Assembly: GCA_013398275.1 (NCBI GenBank)
Contig: VZSE01008773.1
Location: 260,807 to 324,806 of the forward strand
Direction: 5' to 3'
Length of the DNA: 64,000 bases
From: Promerops cafer
Lineage: Eukaryota; Chordata; Aves; Passeriformes; Nectariniidae
The position numbers and the translations under genes are program-made. Under the pieces are notes generated by a model. The model made no database searches. It was not told where the DNA came from and saw only the letters and a list, made by a program, of their open reading frames with translations. Every line of letters begins with the position of its first letter. Within the stretch, counting starts at the first letter, position 1. Positions 13,801-28,800 of this stretch are shown piece after piece.

Positions 13801-16800
13801 ACCTCAAATTTGTATTCTTAAACAGAGTATTATAACTTCTGCTTAAAGGAATTGGGATATATTAACATGATTTATCATTTGTCATCTTTTGTTCAAATGT
13901 ATATGTGTGTGTATATATCATGTGGGGATATGCTCACGTGGACTACTAAGGCAATTATGAAAGTCTTAACTGTGGTGTGGTAAGGGTAGCTGTTAGTGTT
14001 CTTGTTTTCAAGCAAAGTCTATTCTCAGTCTTTTCTTCACAGTTGATGTGTTTTAATGTTCCCCCCATTCCCCTTCATCTAACTTGTCTTTCTTTCCTCT
14101 TCAGTGGAGATAGTTTATGAACTCTCCAGACTACATACTTCTTTCTCCCCCCTCCTGCATCTGCTGCTTCCTTCCAGGTGTACTTTGATGTGACAGCACA
14201 GCCTAACTCAAGCTCTTCAGTATAAAATGGCCTTAAGAGTGAAGAACTAAGTTTGCAAATACATTGTTGTATATGTAGCTTTAGAATAAAATACTAATTT
14301 TTTTGAGTAAATCTTAACAATTTAGACCTTAATCCCTTTATTGTTCATCTTTCATCTATTTTAATTCTGTATTTTGTTTCTACTCTTTTACAGACATAAT
14401 GGGAATAATATTCTTCTATGCAGGTTAGCAAGAATTTGGCGCATTAAGCCACACAAAGGGTAGCCAAAATTCAGTGTGTTGGGGTTGAATGTTGACACTT
14501 TATTTGGGTGGAGGGGGCAAAGGGAAAGAAGGGAGGGGGGGAAGCTTTTGTTCTTCACGTTTTAAAGAAAAATCTTTTCCTTGAAAGCTATCTGCACTGT
14601 TCAGGCCTTACCACACTACCAAAGCAGCAGTGGTCTTCTGAGTTGATACCTACAGTGGCTTCTCTTGATTTTCACCAGGACTTGGCTGTGGGTGAGGAAA
14701 GTCTGCTTCTTCCATCATTGCTCCTTCTATATTACGAAAGAAAATGTACCCTCTGTGCCCTGTCCACCCAATTCCCAAGCTCCCTCCTCTCCCCTTGGCT
14801 ACATTAACTTAGTAACAGTGTTTTTTTCCTCAGGCCTGGCACTAATTATGTACTTGGAGGGTGACCCTCCCAGGGTACCGCCCCATGAACTGCTGTAATT
14901 CAGGTCACCTTCTCCAGGACTCATCTCTGTACTTTGTCTATTTTCTCATCTTCTTTCTTCAGGGTAAGCAGCGTTTCCTTCATCCGTTCTAATTCGTAGT
15001 ATTGGTTTTTTGCCTTTTCAATTTGTTAGTGTCCTTCCTAGTTGTGGGCCTAATGCTGGGTAGAAGCTGGAGGTTGGAGAATCAGTTGGCACCCACTGGT
15101 GTGATGTTGAACTGCTCTGTTCTTACTGTGACACTTGCAAAATTATCTCTGGCTAAGCCTGAGATAAATGTGTGTAGTGATCCAGGCTGGGTGGTGGTGA
15201 ATGGGTAACTGTGGCAGTACTCAAATTTAGAGTGGGTAAACCGTGTTTACCCTCAGCTGTGTTTTCGTGAGAGGTGCTTGACGAGCAAGTGGCAGAGACA
15301 AGATGGACAAAGTACTGACCTTTCATTTAAGTTGAAGTTGCCTGGAGTCTTGGCTGTCTCTGAGTTTGTGTCCTCTAAAATGGTACCTTCTCTGAGTTGT
15401 ATTTGGGAAATCGTGATTAATCTTCACAGTGGCAGCTTTTCCTGGTGTTTGTACTAGGTTCTATTCCAGGATGTTCCTACAAAACTGCTTGTCTCCATAG
15501 GAGAAGAAGGGTTGTTCTTTTGGAGGTTCCTCACTCTATAGTCTTAGGTTGCTTTCTTACCTGGCATGAAGTAGTGATGTGCCCAGTCCAGTCAGTTCAG
15601 AGTTTTTTTGTACTTTCCTTCTGCTGTCTGAAAGGTAATTGGAGGTTTCTTGCTTTTGTTTATGATGAACAAAGGAGAGTCACCAGAGACAGGCAGTTAT
15701 TCACTCTCTGCCGCTTTTATCCACTTAATGGCTCTGTTTCTGCCAGTGACAAAACTGTTGGCCACATGCATGTCTTCACTACAACACAAATCCATACAGG
15801 AAACTTTTTGTTATGATAAACTTCTATTTTAATTTTGCAACATCTCACATTTTGTCCTAAGGAATATTGCTAGAAATTTAATCTATGAACTGAGTAGTAC
15901 ATCTAATTGAGGTTTTAATGAAATAAGATATTTAATACTTTAAAGTTATGACAACTGTATGAGCTTGGGTTTAAGTCTGGTCACACAGAGCAGTTACTTG
16001 CATTTGTTCAGAATGGGTGGGCTTAATTATTTGCTGTTTATAGCAGTTCAGGCTGTCTTGGGTGAGTGACATTTTTGGAACATAGTTGTATCACGTAAAA
16101 TTTGTTTGTTAGCAGTTTAAAATTAATTGTCTCATTATTTTCTGGCTTCTAAGTCAGCATGGTTGGTAAAATGTATAATTTAGGTAGCAGCCTTAAGCAG
16201 ATTTTTCAGTTGAAGGTGAACAGGTGGATAAACATGATTGTATTGAGTACATCATAGATATGAATTTGAAGTGCTGTTTACAGACTTGAGTTGATCTAGT
16301 CTCTAACAGTAAATCTTATTTCAATAGGCTATTTAATTTTCCTGAAAAAGCAACAAGTTATGTCATAGATTATTATTACTAAACATATTTTGTCTTAGAT
16401 GCAGCATTAGTATTTCACTTGGCAATGCCATGTATTGAGAGTTAAGATGCTTTTTTTTAACCAGAGACTCATTTCCCTTTCCACCAGGAATACTTTGCAT
16501 CCTATTGTGAATATCATTCCATTGATTATAACTCCAATCTAGGAAATGGTTGCTTAAAAAATAAGGCTCGATTAAAAACACTAATGAGTCATGGCTTGCT
16601 AAAAGCTCATTTTCTGGTTGATTTTAAAAGCTCATAAATAAAGACTGGGTCACCTAATCCTGCAAACCCTTGTATTTCATTGAGTGAATGAACTTGAAAG
16701 CAGCTTGTTTGACTGCGCAGCAGTGTTGGCAGGAGGAGTGCTTGAGTGCACCTTTCCCAGTGTTCAGTGCTTGGATGGTTCTTGACCATTGGCAGAGGTG

Positions 16801-19800
16801 CCTGTAGTTCCTTAATTAAAAACAGATGTCCTAAATGAAAAGGATGATTAGAGCATTGTTAGTGGTTCAACTGCTAATAGCAAATTCCTGGCTATATGTT
16901 GAAGTTCAGTAGGATATTTTTTTGTATGCATTAAAAAAGCAAATTTCTAAATTGTCTGTATACAAATGATTACAGATTGTGATAAAATTATATGTTCGAC
17001 TTGAAAGATATCAATTCCTTACAGTAAGAGTTTTCCTGAAAGGTACTTAAGTAGAAGATTTTTAAAAGATTTTAAGAGTTTTTCTGTTTGTATTTGTGTG
17101 TGTATCGACATGTATGTATACTCCTACCTGCACTTGCATATGACTAGGAAAATTCTAAAAGCTGAACTTGTAGATATATGCTGCATTGACTACGATTTTT
17201 TGAAAGAAGGCCTTTCTTTTTTTTTTAACATTTCCCTAACTGCAGGAATGAAAGCCCCTTGGGAAATAATTTTAAAATTCTAATAGTCTTTTATTCACTT
17301 GTATATACACAAAAGGATAAAAATTATGCCAGAGAAATGCCTTCTTCTGCTAAATAGCAGCTAATATCATTGCTTGAAATTTATTTTTAATATTTTTATC
17401 TTTTTTAGTAGTTATTTTTGTTGGTTGCTTTACTGGCATTAACCCAAGAAAACAACTTCATTTGTGAAAGTTTTCGTCATCTTAGAAAGCACAGCAGAAA
17501 CATAAATTGTAATCAGCATCTGGACAAATTAGTTTCAGCTGTTGTATATTTTGATTTCTGGAGTTTGTCTTCTCTCATTTCCTCTCCTTCCCCCAATACA
17601 TACCTCATTAATTTACAAATATATCTGTTTCTTTATTCATCAGGTCAACATTTCCATTCTCTTCTTTTCTAAAACTTCAGCTCTGCTTGCTGCCTTAGAA
17701 AGTCCTTCTCTCTTTCAACACTTCTGTCTGCTACAGATATTTGATCACTACTACTTTCTCTCTCCTGTTTATTTCTTTCTTTAGTCCTTTGTTCACTCAC
17801 ATCATTCCAATGAAATTGTTCATCTTTAAGGCTTCACTGGCCTCCTCCAGGTCTATATTTACTTTTATATAGATAAAGATGTGTCATAAATATTTTTGAA
17901 CTGAATCTTTCCTTAAACGCTGACTACTGCATTTTGGTTCACTTCATGGAGCACTGTAGGAGCAGTCCCAACAGATAATGGGCATTCAGTCCACAGGACC
18001 AGACTAAACCCAGCTGTTAAGCTTAAAAGCTGCTGGAAGTATATAGTAAAGATGTCAGATCTCCAGTGCTGGCGCTCTGTCTACTGATGGAATTCTTTTG
18101 GTGCAGACCATTTCCTCATGCAGATGTGTGGCCTCTGCTGCCTTGACATCTGTTGCTTCTCTGAGCTTTGCTGCTTCAGTCTTACCTATTACCATACATG
18201 GAATTCAGTTCGCCCCATCCTTAAAGCAGGCCCCACCCATGTTCAGCCTTCATCCAGCCTTGGTTGCATCCAGGATTTCTAGCTGAGTATTCGCTTAAGC
18301 TCTGACAGAAACTGATCCTGTCTCCACTTTGACTATCATAGCTTGTGTTGTGTTACTGCCAGGATGCTTTCCTTGTGAAGTAATTATCTGTTTATGGTCT
18401 TTCCCATTATGTGTGAATGTCATTCTTCCCTTTGAAGCACTCTACAACATTGCACTCATCCAGCTATTCTCATACTAACCTAATTTTTTTGCAAACACTT
18501 TTCACTGAGTACACCGTCTGACCATTTCATCAACTGCTGTCTCTGCAGCTGTTCACTTGTGTCTCTTTTGTGTAGTAGTGTCACAGCTGAGTGTAGCAGG
18601 ATCTCTCTTTGTTTCAGAATAATTTTTCTTCTTCAGTAAATATGCTGTTTTTTGCTTCAGTTGTACAATACAAGCTGTATTTTTGCCTTGCAAAATCAGA
18701 TTGGGTTTTTAAAATGTCTTTGTTTGGAGGAAGTGTTCTTATGTAGCTGTGTTAAGAAAAGTCCATACACATATGCAAGTATGTTAGAAAGGTGTTTCTA
18801 GCAGTTACGCTGGTAATGTAATTTCAGAAGAAGGATCTGTGCTTGAGAACTAACATATTAGAACTAACTAACTTATTTTAATACAACACAGTGAAATGGA
18901 AAAAAAGGGTCTCTTGCAGCTGTTACACTTGTAAACAAATGCTTCTGCATTCAGTCTTGTTTCCTTTTAAGAAGCTGGTAGCTCAGAAAGGCAAGGATTT
19001 CTCCCATACCTCAGCTGAGCTTTTATATGTGCTTACAAAATCAGCTAGTATTAGTTGCATTTCTATTTGCCTGTGGTACAATTAGTACTCTGTATACTAC
19101 ACAGTGTGATAGCACTTAAGTCCAGTTGGACATTTGGAGGAATTTCTTCACAGGAAGGATTGATTAAACATTGTAATGGGCTGCCCAGGGAGATGCTGGA
19201 CAAGATGTTTAAGGAAAGACTGGATGTGGCACACAGTGCCACAGTCTAGTTGACATGGTCATGTTTGAGCAAAGGTTGGACTAGGATGATCTCAGAGATC
19301 TTTTCCAGCCTAATCGATTCTGTGGTTCTGTAATCCTGTTTTTTGCAGGTGACTCATTTCTGGCTACAAACTCTGTCTAATTATTATCTCATTCCATTTC
19401 ATGTCTTGGGTTTGTAAGTATTTCAGGGACAGGGCTCTCTTCCTGATAAACAAGAAGTGCTTAATTGGTATGGTTGCTAGCAATATGTGTTCACTGTCCT
19501 GCAAGATGCAAATTAGGACTGTATCAAAGCACACAATTTGAAATTTCTTGGAAGATAACCTTTACATCCAAATCAGGCAATGAATGCTTGCAGAATAGAA
19601 AATGACTTTTGCCATCAGAGGATAAGCTATTCAATGATACTTGGGGAGGCTTTTTAAGTGTCTTTTCCATTTTGGGTGTATACTTGCAAATATAAATGCA
19701 GAAGTCGCTTGTCTCTCCCCAGTGAAAGCACACATACACAAAACATGTAGTTTTCATTACTTAGCTATGTCTCAAGAAAGATTTATTTTTCTGTTTTCTT

Positions 19801-22800
19801 CTGCCAATTTCAAGGAAAGAATGCTCAGAAAATACTTAACACACTAATTGAATCAGGAAAATCAAAGGGGTCACCTCTTGGCCATGTCTGTTTTAGCTGT
19901 CTGTTTAGGAAGCTGGGTTTGTCTGTTGGATTTTTTTAGCAACAGCTGTTCTAACTCCTGTTTTCTGTGTGTGTGTGGAGAGAGGATGTTTAAGGTACGT
20001 TAAGCCATTTGTTCAAATTGACTTTGCGGCAGCATCAAAGAAATTTGAAAGGCAATACCAACTTTTTAAAGAAAAAATGTCCAAAGCAACAGAAAGCAAA
20101 TACACCATGCCTTGATTTTTGGAAGATGTTTAATTAATACTCATGAGGATTTTTACTTTCAAATAACTCTAAGGGAAAATGTCATTAGTATAAAAAAAAT
20201 AAATAATTGTACTGAACATTAGTGGAAAAACTACAACTTTCTGTAGAGTGTTAAAGCAATTTCAAAGAAAAAGTATTAACTTGAAATTACTGAATGTTGA
20301 CCTGTTAATGACAGCTTGTTATTAACAGTTGTTACCTCCTGGCCATGCTGGGGATGGTGTTTAATGGTATTTGAAGAAGAGATATGCAAAAAAGAGGAGT
20401 TTTAGGTATTCTTTAAGGAGACCTTAGTGTTAAAGGCTATCCAAGAGGGATCAGACATATTATGATGGAAGACCATACGGATATTTCTCGTAAGTTGGTC
20501 CTTTGTGAATTATTTTCTGAGTGTTTATGACAGTAGAAAGTTTGATTCATTCTGTTCTTAGTATTTTGCTTCTGAAGCTATAGATTTCCTTTTGGGTTTT
20601 TCTGTTGTTTTTTTGTTTTGTTTTGTTTTCCCTTAGTTCATGGCATCTGGATTTAGTTACTGGATATTGCCTTAGCAGTGCAAAGAAGGAAGTACAGAAT
20701 TTGGATTAATGCAAATGTTCTGATGTAGGAAGATCAAAACATGCCTAAATAACTGTTTTAGTCTTGTCTGCTGAGTGTACCAACAGCTTGTGTACCAGAT
20801 GATTCATAGCTTTGCTGATACCTCTGCAGGTTTTTATGTTTTGATTTACATTGTAAAAGCTTAATTTAAAAAATCTACAAACTGGTCAAGCAGAGTTGTA
20901 GTAGAAATGTAAGAATCCAGATGAAGAGGAGTCTTTTCACTGTAGCCCATAGTTGAACAACTCCTGCACAAACCTATAAAGATTGTTTTAAAATATATAT
21001 TTCTTTAGGTTCACAAGATTTTTTATTGTTTATGTTAGTTTTATTGTTGCACACTTGCAAACATTTGTTCTTGATGCCACTATTTTCCAGCACTTTTGCA
21101 CTCTGTGATAATTAATTATGCCTTCTGTAGTAAACAAATTACTTGAAATTATTAAAGTCTGTCTTAGAATAATCTTTTTACTTTTCTGTCTTTTCCCAAA
21201 AATAGATAATATACCTGAGAGAATCGCCAGAAGATGTGTACAGGCTTATATTGTCAGGAAGTGTTTCATATCTTCCTTTCAGGTAAATAACAAAAGTTGA
21301 TAGAACTTTCTGTACCTTGATATTTTGAAGAAGAATGTAATATTTTTTGGTACTAACTTTTGCTGTGTTGGTTTTCTGGGGTTTTGTTTTATTTTGTTTT
21401 GTTTTGTGTTTTGGGGTGGTTTTTTTTGTTTGGTTGGGGGTTTTTTGTTTGTTTGTTTGTGGGTTGGTTTTGGTTAGTTTGTTGGTTGGTTGGTTGGCTG
21501 GTTGGTTTTTGGGGTTGTTTTTTTTCTTTTGTGTTGAAGTTTTTACCTGGGACACACCCACTGTCCTAACTTTAGGTACTCAGTAAATCAGAGGTGTTAC
21601 CAGCTGGTACTGAAGTGTACGAGCAGAAGGTGAAGGAGCCCCACTGTTTGTACCCACTCACTGAGCTTTTTGATCTCCATTGCTTCTCACTTGCCAGTCT
21701 GATTTTGTGCCAGTAGCTGATAGTTAAACATATCGAAGTATCTGTCATTCACCACAGAGGGCTTGCAATACTTAATAGCATTCTTTATGCACAAGACAGT
21801 ATTTGCAGATTGCTGCACATATTTGACAAGTGGGAAGTTGTCATCATTGCATTCCAGGAACCTTCTGCATTGCCTGTGCCCCATTGTGCTATCCCTCCAA
21901 CACATATCAGAGTGCTTGCAGTTCCGTGTGAGGCATGGCCTGAGAATATGAGGCTGCTTCTATCTATCTGTAGAAGGCTTTATCCATTTGCCCTTTCTCA
22001 TCAGGTGGTCTAAGAGACACATACTACTGTGATGTCACCTTTATGTGTCCTTTCTTTTACTTCAATAGCGTTCTATTATTTCTGTCTCCTGCTAATTTCT
22101 GCCACTTTTCACACTGATTCATAAGGAAGGAAAGGATAGAAAAAATTACTAGAGAGCCATTCAGGTTGTTCCAAAGTTCTTCTTCCTCTCAGTTGAAATT
22201 CGAACATGATATGTTTTTTACTTATTAGAAGCATTAGCTGATAAAGGCTGCATGCTCTCAAGGTGTTCTGCCAAGGCATAATATTCTCTGGTGAAGATTC
22301 AGTTTAATTTATTTATTTACTTCACTATAGTATTCCTGTAGAATCCTTACTCTGTGGTGCTTATGAAATTTGATAATGGTCACATACTAAGAATATGAAA
22401 TTCCTGGATCAACAGAATTAAAAAACTTGTAATCGAAAGAAGCAGTTTTAATAAAACCAGTTTCTCCTCTTGTTTAAGCATGAGCTATTGATGCTTCTTA
22501 AGGAAAATATTTAATTATATTTACTAAAATATAATTCATGTATAATAATATAATGTCAGAAATTGAACATTGCAGTTTTACAAAAACTGTAGCTGGAGTA
22601 ATCTTACTGTTGTACCTGTTAACATATTTTATGTTTTATTATTCTTGTAAGATTGAAGGTATGGGAAATGAAGTAATCCTTTGACATAATTGTTTCAGTT
22701 TAATAATCATTATCTTGAAGTAATTTTTAAAAGGTATTTTAGAGACATATCTTCAATTGCTTTCACTCATATTAAAATGCAATAATTATGCATCATATCT

Positions 22801-25800
22801 TATAGGGATGCTTCCTTCGGTACTTGCAGTTTTCATCTGACATTACTGGACTGTTTTCATGCAATAAACAAGGTCAGTAAACTAGTATTTTTCACATTTC
22901 AAAAATTTAGCTAAATGTTGCCCATCAGAAGAAGAAGGCTTAGGAAACTAAGATCCAGTTAGAGCTGTGAAGTAGCAGATCTGCTGGTTGTTGCCTAGTT
23001 TAATATGCATTATGCACTGTCATAAAAGTAGATACAGCATTCATAGAAGTCAACCAATACTTTAAATAATCAACAAGTGAAGATATTAGAGAGGGAATTT
23101 TGAGTTTCACTTGTGTAATCTCTCAGGACAGTAATTCAACTCTAATCCTAAGAGCTGTGTGTTAGGTTTATTATATGCCCCCTAGTGTTATGTATAAGGC
23201 TGAACACAGGCTTTGAAAGTGGTTTTGAATGGGTTTGCTATACACTTCAGGCATTTGCAGCACATGCTAGTGATTTCAAGTTTTGCTTTAGTAATAGAAA
23301 TAGAACAAATTAGGTAGGTGCTTCTTTTTTAACTATAAAATTAAAAAATCTAGTTTTTATAGCAATATAGCAGTGAAGTAATGCAGCATTGAAGGATAGG
23401 GGGAATCAAAACACATTCTTTTTAGTCTGTATGAGAAGTGAAATGAGGAATTCTGCAGCTCTCCATCGTACTATTCTGTTTTGTATTATGGGTATCTCTA
23501 CCAAATAGTGATGTTTTTACTGGTTAATTGAGCTTCTTGAAGATTGGTGACTTTCCAGCTTTTTTGGATATTTTAAAATTGGTTACTTGTATGCCAAGGC
23601 TGGTGCATTGCTATTCTTGCTGGTGAACAGCAAGGAAAGCTACAAAAGATTAGGTAGTAAAAGAGACAATTAGAATATAGTATTTTTAATATCTGGAGAT
23701 ACGGGATTTATCTATGTTTGTCTTCCTGTTTTAACAAGTGGATAAACTATTAGTTACCCAAATTATTACATTTTTTATACAGTGTTAAGTATTATGGTTG
23801 TAGCTAATTATGGGACATCATGGACTCACAGTAATATCTGCTTGGGACTTTGTGACTGCAAACAATTTGAAGTCAGTGGAGATACTAGCAAACAGCATTT
23901 GTGCACAAAAAATATTTCCTTGAATGCGGTGTTTAGAATTTGCTCATAGCTTTAATAGATACTTTTTGCTGGTTATTTTTCTTTTTATTATGTGCACCTA
24001 GCAATAATGAAAAGACCAAATGCTTCAGTAATCTGCGATTTTTTTAGTGATTCGGTGAAAACAAATAAAGTCATCTAACTTCACTTATATTGAAATTTAC
24101 AAACCTGTTTTGAAGCAAGACTGAGTATATCTGTAATTCTTAAATTATGTGAAGAAAGAGGAGAGTGTGTGTTAAAGGGCTTTATGTAACCAAAAAGAGT
24201 GATAAACTGTCCTCATTGAAGAGGCATCTTTGTTAAGAGCTGTGTTCTGAATTTTAGGCTTTGCAGTATGGTTTCCTGGATTTTAGTACGTTTGATGTAA
24301 ATGAATATGAGCATTATGAAGTAAGTGTTCAGTATCAATCTTTTGATTTGTTTGCTGTTACTAATACTAAAGCAATTGCTTATAATTTGTGCTATTCTTT
24401 TATAGTATTAAGTTCCATTTCTGTTTTGTCTCTTTAAGTTATGATAGTTAAATAAAGGTGGGTCAGAGAGAGAATATTAAAATTCAGATTTAAGCATAAT
24501 TATGCTCAAACATGGGGGAAAGCAGAAACCAAAATGGAAATAAATGGGAGTCTCCATTATTGTTAAAACCCTTGATATTCTTGAGCAGTCTTGATGAAAA
24601 ACTAAAGGGCATACAAGCCCAAGTCTAACTAAATGCTGGGGAACAATCAAAGTATGTATTTGAGGACACATGGCAAAAATGTAATGGCACTCTTTGAGGT
24701 AAAGAAGGAAACAGGGCTGGGAAATTCCAAGTGCATAAAATTCACTTTGGGACATAGGAGATTATTGTGACAATGAAAGACTGCAATTCTTGACTGTATG
24801 CAGTCTCACAAATGCAAAGCTGCCAGATATCTGTAAAGAGAAAATTAAATGCTCCTAGAGCTTAGAAAATCGTTATTTAACTTGTGAACAGAGGTAAGAC
24901 CAATTGGTAAGACCAATTTAGAATCCTGTAAAATATAAAAATTTGAAAGTTGCTCTTCATCTGAAGGGCATCAGTTGCATTGTTCTAAAACTCTGATTTA
25001 GAAAGACAGGAACACAGGGGAGAAATGTGAGGTTGAGAACATCTGTCATCCTCATGATGAAAAAGAAAGCAGGCAACTAACACAGCTTCCTCTGACAAAA
25101 ATTATACATCAATTCTATCTAGCATGTATTTTGAAACAATAAGGAAAAGCCTGAAAATACAGGGATAATGATAAACCAAGCATTTTCTCTTGACAGAGAG
25201 CAGAAAATGGAGATTTTAACTGGATAATACCAAACAAATTCATTGCCTTCAGTGGACCTCATTCAAGAAGTAAAATTGAAAATGGTATGCTTAAAAAAGG
25301 AGGTGGGGAACACAATCCCACTGCTTTCTTAATTGATTGTTATCAGTAAGAACAAGCTTTAAAAATTGTTCCTCAAACAGTGTGTTTTTTCCTTGGCTCT
25401 TTTCCTTTTATAAGAACTCTGGCCGTAAAATTGTAATGCTTGGTTTAATTGTATCTGACCGAGGTGATTGTATTGAAATTCCATTATCAGTTAGTCTATT
25501 TCTTTATGTTGTCTCTATTTTGAAAGTGTTTTCATATCTTGTTTTTTAGTCTGTTTTTATTTCTTCAGTTTAAGCCTTACTCTGTTTTTTTATCTTCTGT
25601 TCTCAAATAGGCTATCCCCATCATGCTCCAGAGGCTTATTTCCCATACTTCAAGCAAAATAAGGTCACCACTATAATACGCCTCAACAAAAAACTGTATG
25701 ATGCCAAACGTTTTACAGATGCTGGATTTGAGCATTTTGATCTCTTCTTTGCTGATGGAAGCACACCTAGTGATACTATAGTTAAAACATTTCTAAATAT

Positions 25801-28800
25801 TTGTGAGAATGCTGAAGGTGTAATAGCTGTTCATTGCAAAGGTATGATGTAAAAACCAGTTTATATTACTAGTGATGTTTTAATTACAGTTCCTGAGGTA
25901 TTTTGCAGTATAATTCTACTGTATCTAGTTATTAACATCTCTACGAAACTGCAACTTTTCCATTCAAATTATCTCTATGCTTCTGTTCAGCACTTCATCT
26001 TATAATTCTGTTAAGTTCCAGAAAAATCTTACCAGCCATTCCCAAAATGAGATTGGGGAAAGTGAGTTTACCAATATTAATAGCTCTTTCTGCTAGAAAG
26101 TGTTGGTACTTTCAAAGGATGCTTTGGGCAGGCATTTGAAGTCCTGTCAAGTTCTCTCTGAAAATACATGTTTAAATATACCAAGTCATAAACTTTTGGA
26201 AACAGTGCAGCATTTGGGGGAGATTCCTCAAAATATGTGAGTGTTCTTCTACAACCACCGAAATCTTCATCCCTCGGAAACTCTTTATATGAGTTTGGGC
26301 ATGCTCTGAATATCCATTCCTTCAGAGTTAGACTGCGAAGATTTTAAGAGCCTGGCCAATGCAGCTGGTATAGTTATTCAGTTTTCTGTGGTTCTAGAGG
26401 CAGTATGTTTCCCTTCCCACACCATTTTTAATAGTCTATCAGACATTTCTTCTCCACAGCTTTGCATCACTGGTGTACCTGATAATGCTGTAATTGAAGG
26501 AGAAGGGCCTTTTCCTAACCTGTTTGCTTTGGACCTGCAAAGACTGCATTTTTTTTTACCTGTATCTGCCATCCATTTGCTGCATTTAGCAGAATTATGC
26601 TGGAAAGTGAAAGAATTGTTGGAACAAGCATCTTGACTCTGGGAAAACAAGTGTATACTCTTATTCTTCACTGAGGTGATAAATTCAGGGATATCACTTA
26701 ATTGGTTATGCCAGAATATTGAGTATCAGTGATACAAGTGTTTTGTTTTAACTTAGATTAAGGTGTTCTTTGGTAGATGTCATACTAATGGTGTCTAAGG
26801 CATACTAAGCCTGCGCTTACTCTTGAGGAAGTGTAGAATGCTGTAGCCTGTTCCTAAAGCTGAGCAAGTCATGGAAGCTGCTATGTGGTTGTCTTGGCTG
26901 TTGTGTTATGCAGAAGATTTTACACAGGTGTTTATCAGTCAATTGTTAAATGAGAGAAGGTGGTGTGTGATTTGCATATACAGCAAGTGATTGAGAAGAG
27001 ATGCCACTTAGCTGGAGCAGTCGTCTTTTGCTTTTCATGTTTCTCAAGGTAAATAGAACTGTTTTGAGGGTCATTTTAAATAACGTTTCTCACTCTGGAG
27101 TACTTCTTGCCTGTGCCAGCTAGTGCCCAGACTTGCTTATTGCAAAATTTGTCTTTTTCTTGGGAGTTAAAGAGATTAATTAGAGGAGGGGCTGGAAGAA
27201 CATCTTATTTCAGTGCAGTGTATGGTAAGTTTGCAAGAAGGTGCTGGGAGAATTCTGAAAAGAAAAAAAAAAGCCAACTGTTTTATCCCATGCTTAAAAA
27301 CATTCTCATACGTTCATACGTACTCATTCATAGATAGGTGAAGGTAGCTGAACTTACAGATATTTGCACAGTTGCTGGCTTTGGAAGGTTACCTCACTCA
27401 AAAAAATATGAACAGTGTGTTAGTAACCTTGTATATTGTGAAAAGGATCAAAGAGTAAGTTTCCCTTACCATATTTGATAAGCAGAGGTTTGTTTTGATA
27501 AAATAAGCAGGTAACTACTTGTCCAAGTAATGGTGTCTATAGTTACAGCAGATTCCAGGTGAAGATGGATATATAAAAGAAGCCATTCTTTTATATTACA
27601 CAGCTGGTCTCGGACGAACTGGCACACTTATTGCCTGTTACATCATGAAGCATTATCGGATGACAGCTGCTGAAACTATTGCCTGGATCAGAATAAATAG
27701 ACCTGGTTCTGTGATTGGACCACAACAGCATTTCCTGATGGAGTAAGTAGATTGAGTGTAAATCATTGCCAAAAATAAATCTAGATGTCTTTTTCTTCTT
27801 CTTCTTCTGTTGTACACTTAACAATATTCAGTGTTAATTTGTTGTGTTTTGGGCCTTTTTTTCCATGTTACGATAGCAAACAGGCAGAACTTTGGACAGA
27901 AGGGGATATTTTCCGTGCAAAGTTGAAACGAAACCATAAAATTGCTGTAACAAGAATTCTGTCAGGAGTAGATGATATTTCAATTAATAACACAAGAAAC
28001 AGGAGAACCATCCAAAAGGACATTGAACTGGTAACCATCCAAATATTGTGCTCTTGTAAAAGTTGGAACTGTTGAGAATCTCTCAGGTTTTAAAAAACCT
28101 GTGGGTACCCTGAAACTTTGTTATCAAATTTGTTTTCTGTTCACCCATTTTGTATAAAAGGATATGGGAGGGGGAAAAACTAGGGATGGCAATTATGAAA
28201 AATAGAGTTAGAACACAGGTGAAGTAGGAGCATCATCATGCTTTAGTCTTTTGTAATTAGGTCAATAACAGAAAAAACGTACTCACATTCTGCAATCAAA
28301 AACACTGATTTCATTTTGGATTGTCTGTTGCTTCACTGTGTATTTAAAGGGGGGGGATGAAAGGGTGGGTTTTTTACTCATTTTAGTTTCTAAGTAATTG
28401 CAACTTGTGTAATACCTTTTGATGGTGCTTTTTGAAAAAGACACTACTGCTGTTTTAAAAAAGGCAAGTGAAGGAGGGAAATGCTGTATTTAGTGAAGAT
28501 CATACTGTACCTAAGCAAAGATTTTATAATATATTGCTTCCAATGCTTTAAAAGTAGACAATATTCTGATGCATGTAAGTCATGACACCACTTAATGGTT
28601 TACAGCGTCAAAAGCAGCAAACAGGAAACTGGAAGGAACAGAACTGTATTTATGCAAATGAATTTCCTTTGACTTTATCCTGTTGAGACAATTCTAATTT
28701 TAAGGTTTAAGATAGGGTTAATTATTAAATATCAAAGTGTCTATATTTAATCTTGATTTATCCCTTTCCCCCCTCCACTTATCCAGTACAGTGATGATGA

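Larger units (their letters stand above)
10784..21205 (+). other. CDC14B intron 4 (10.4 kb)
   Basis: The largest CDC14B intron in the window. It holds an 11-base tandem repeat at 13745-13793, dispersed repeat copy B at 15071-15214 and a CR1 fragment at 19118-19337. The many short open frames have no splice or family support. Confidence 0.7.
22873..27603 (+). other. CDC14B introns around exons 7-9
   Basis: Four introns (22873-24257, 24321-25196, 25285-25610, 25842-27603). All are AT-rich; I see no recognisable repeats, RNA genes or extra coding blocks in them. Confidence 0.6.

Noticed and set aside
21178..21586. Open frames of 69-127 codons on both strands
   Set aside because: Both arise from the G/T tract (Trp/Gly/Phe/Val one way, Lys/Asn/Gln/Thr/Pro the other). 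They also overlap the real exon 5.
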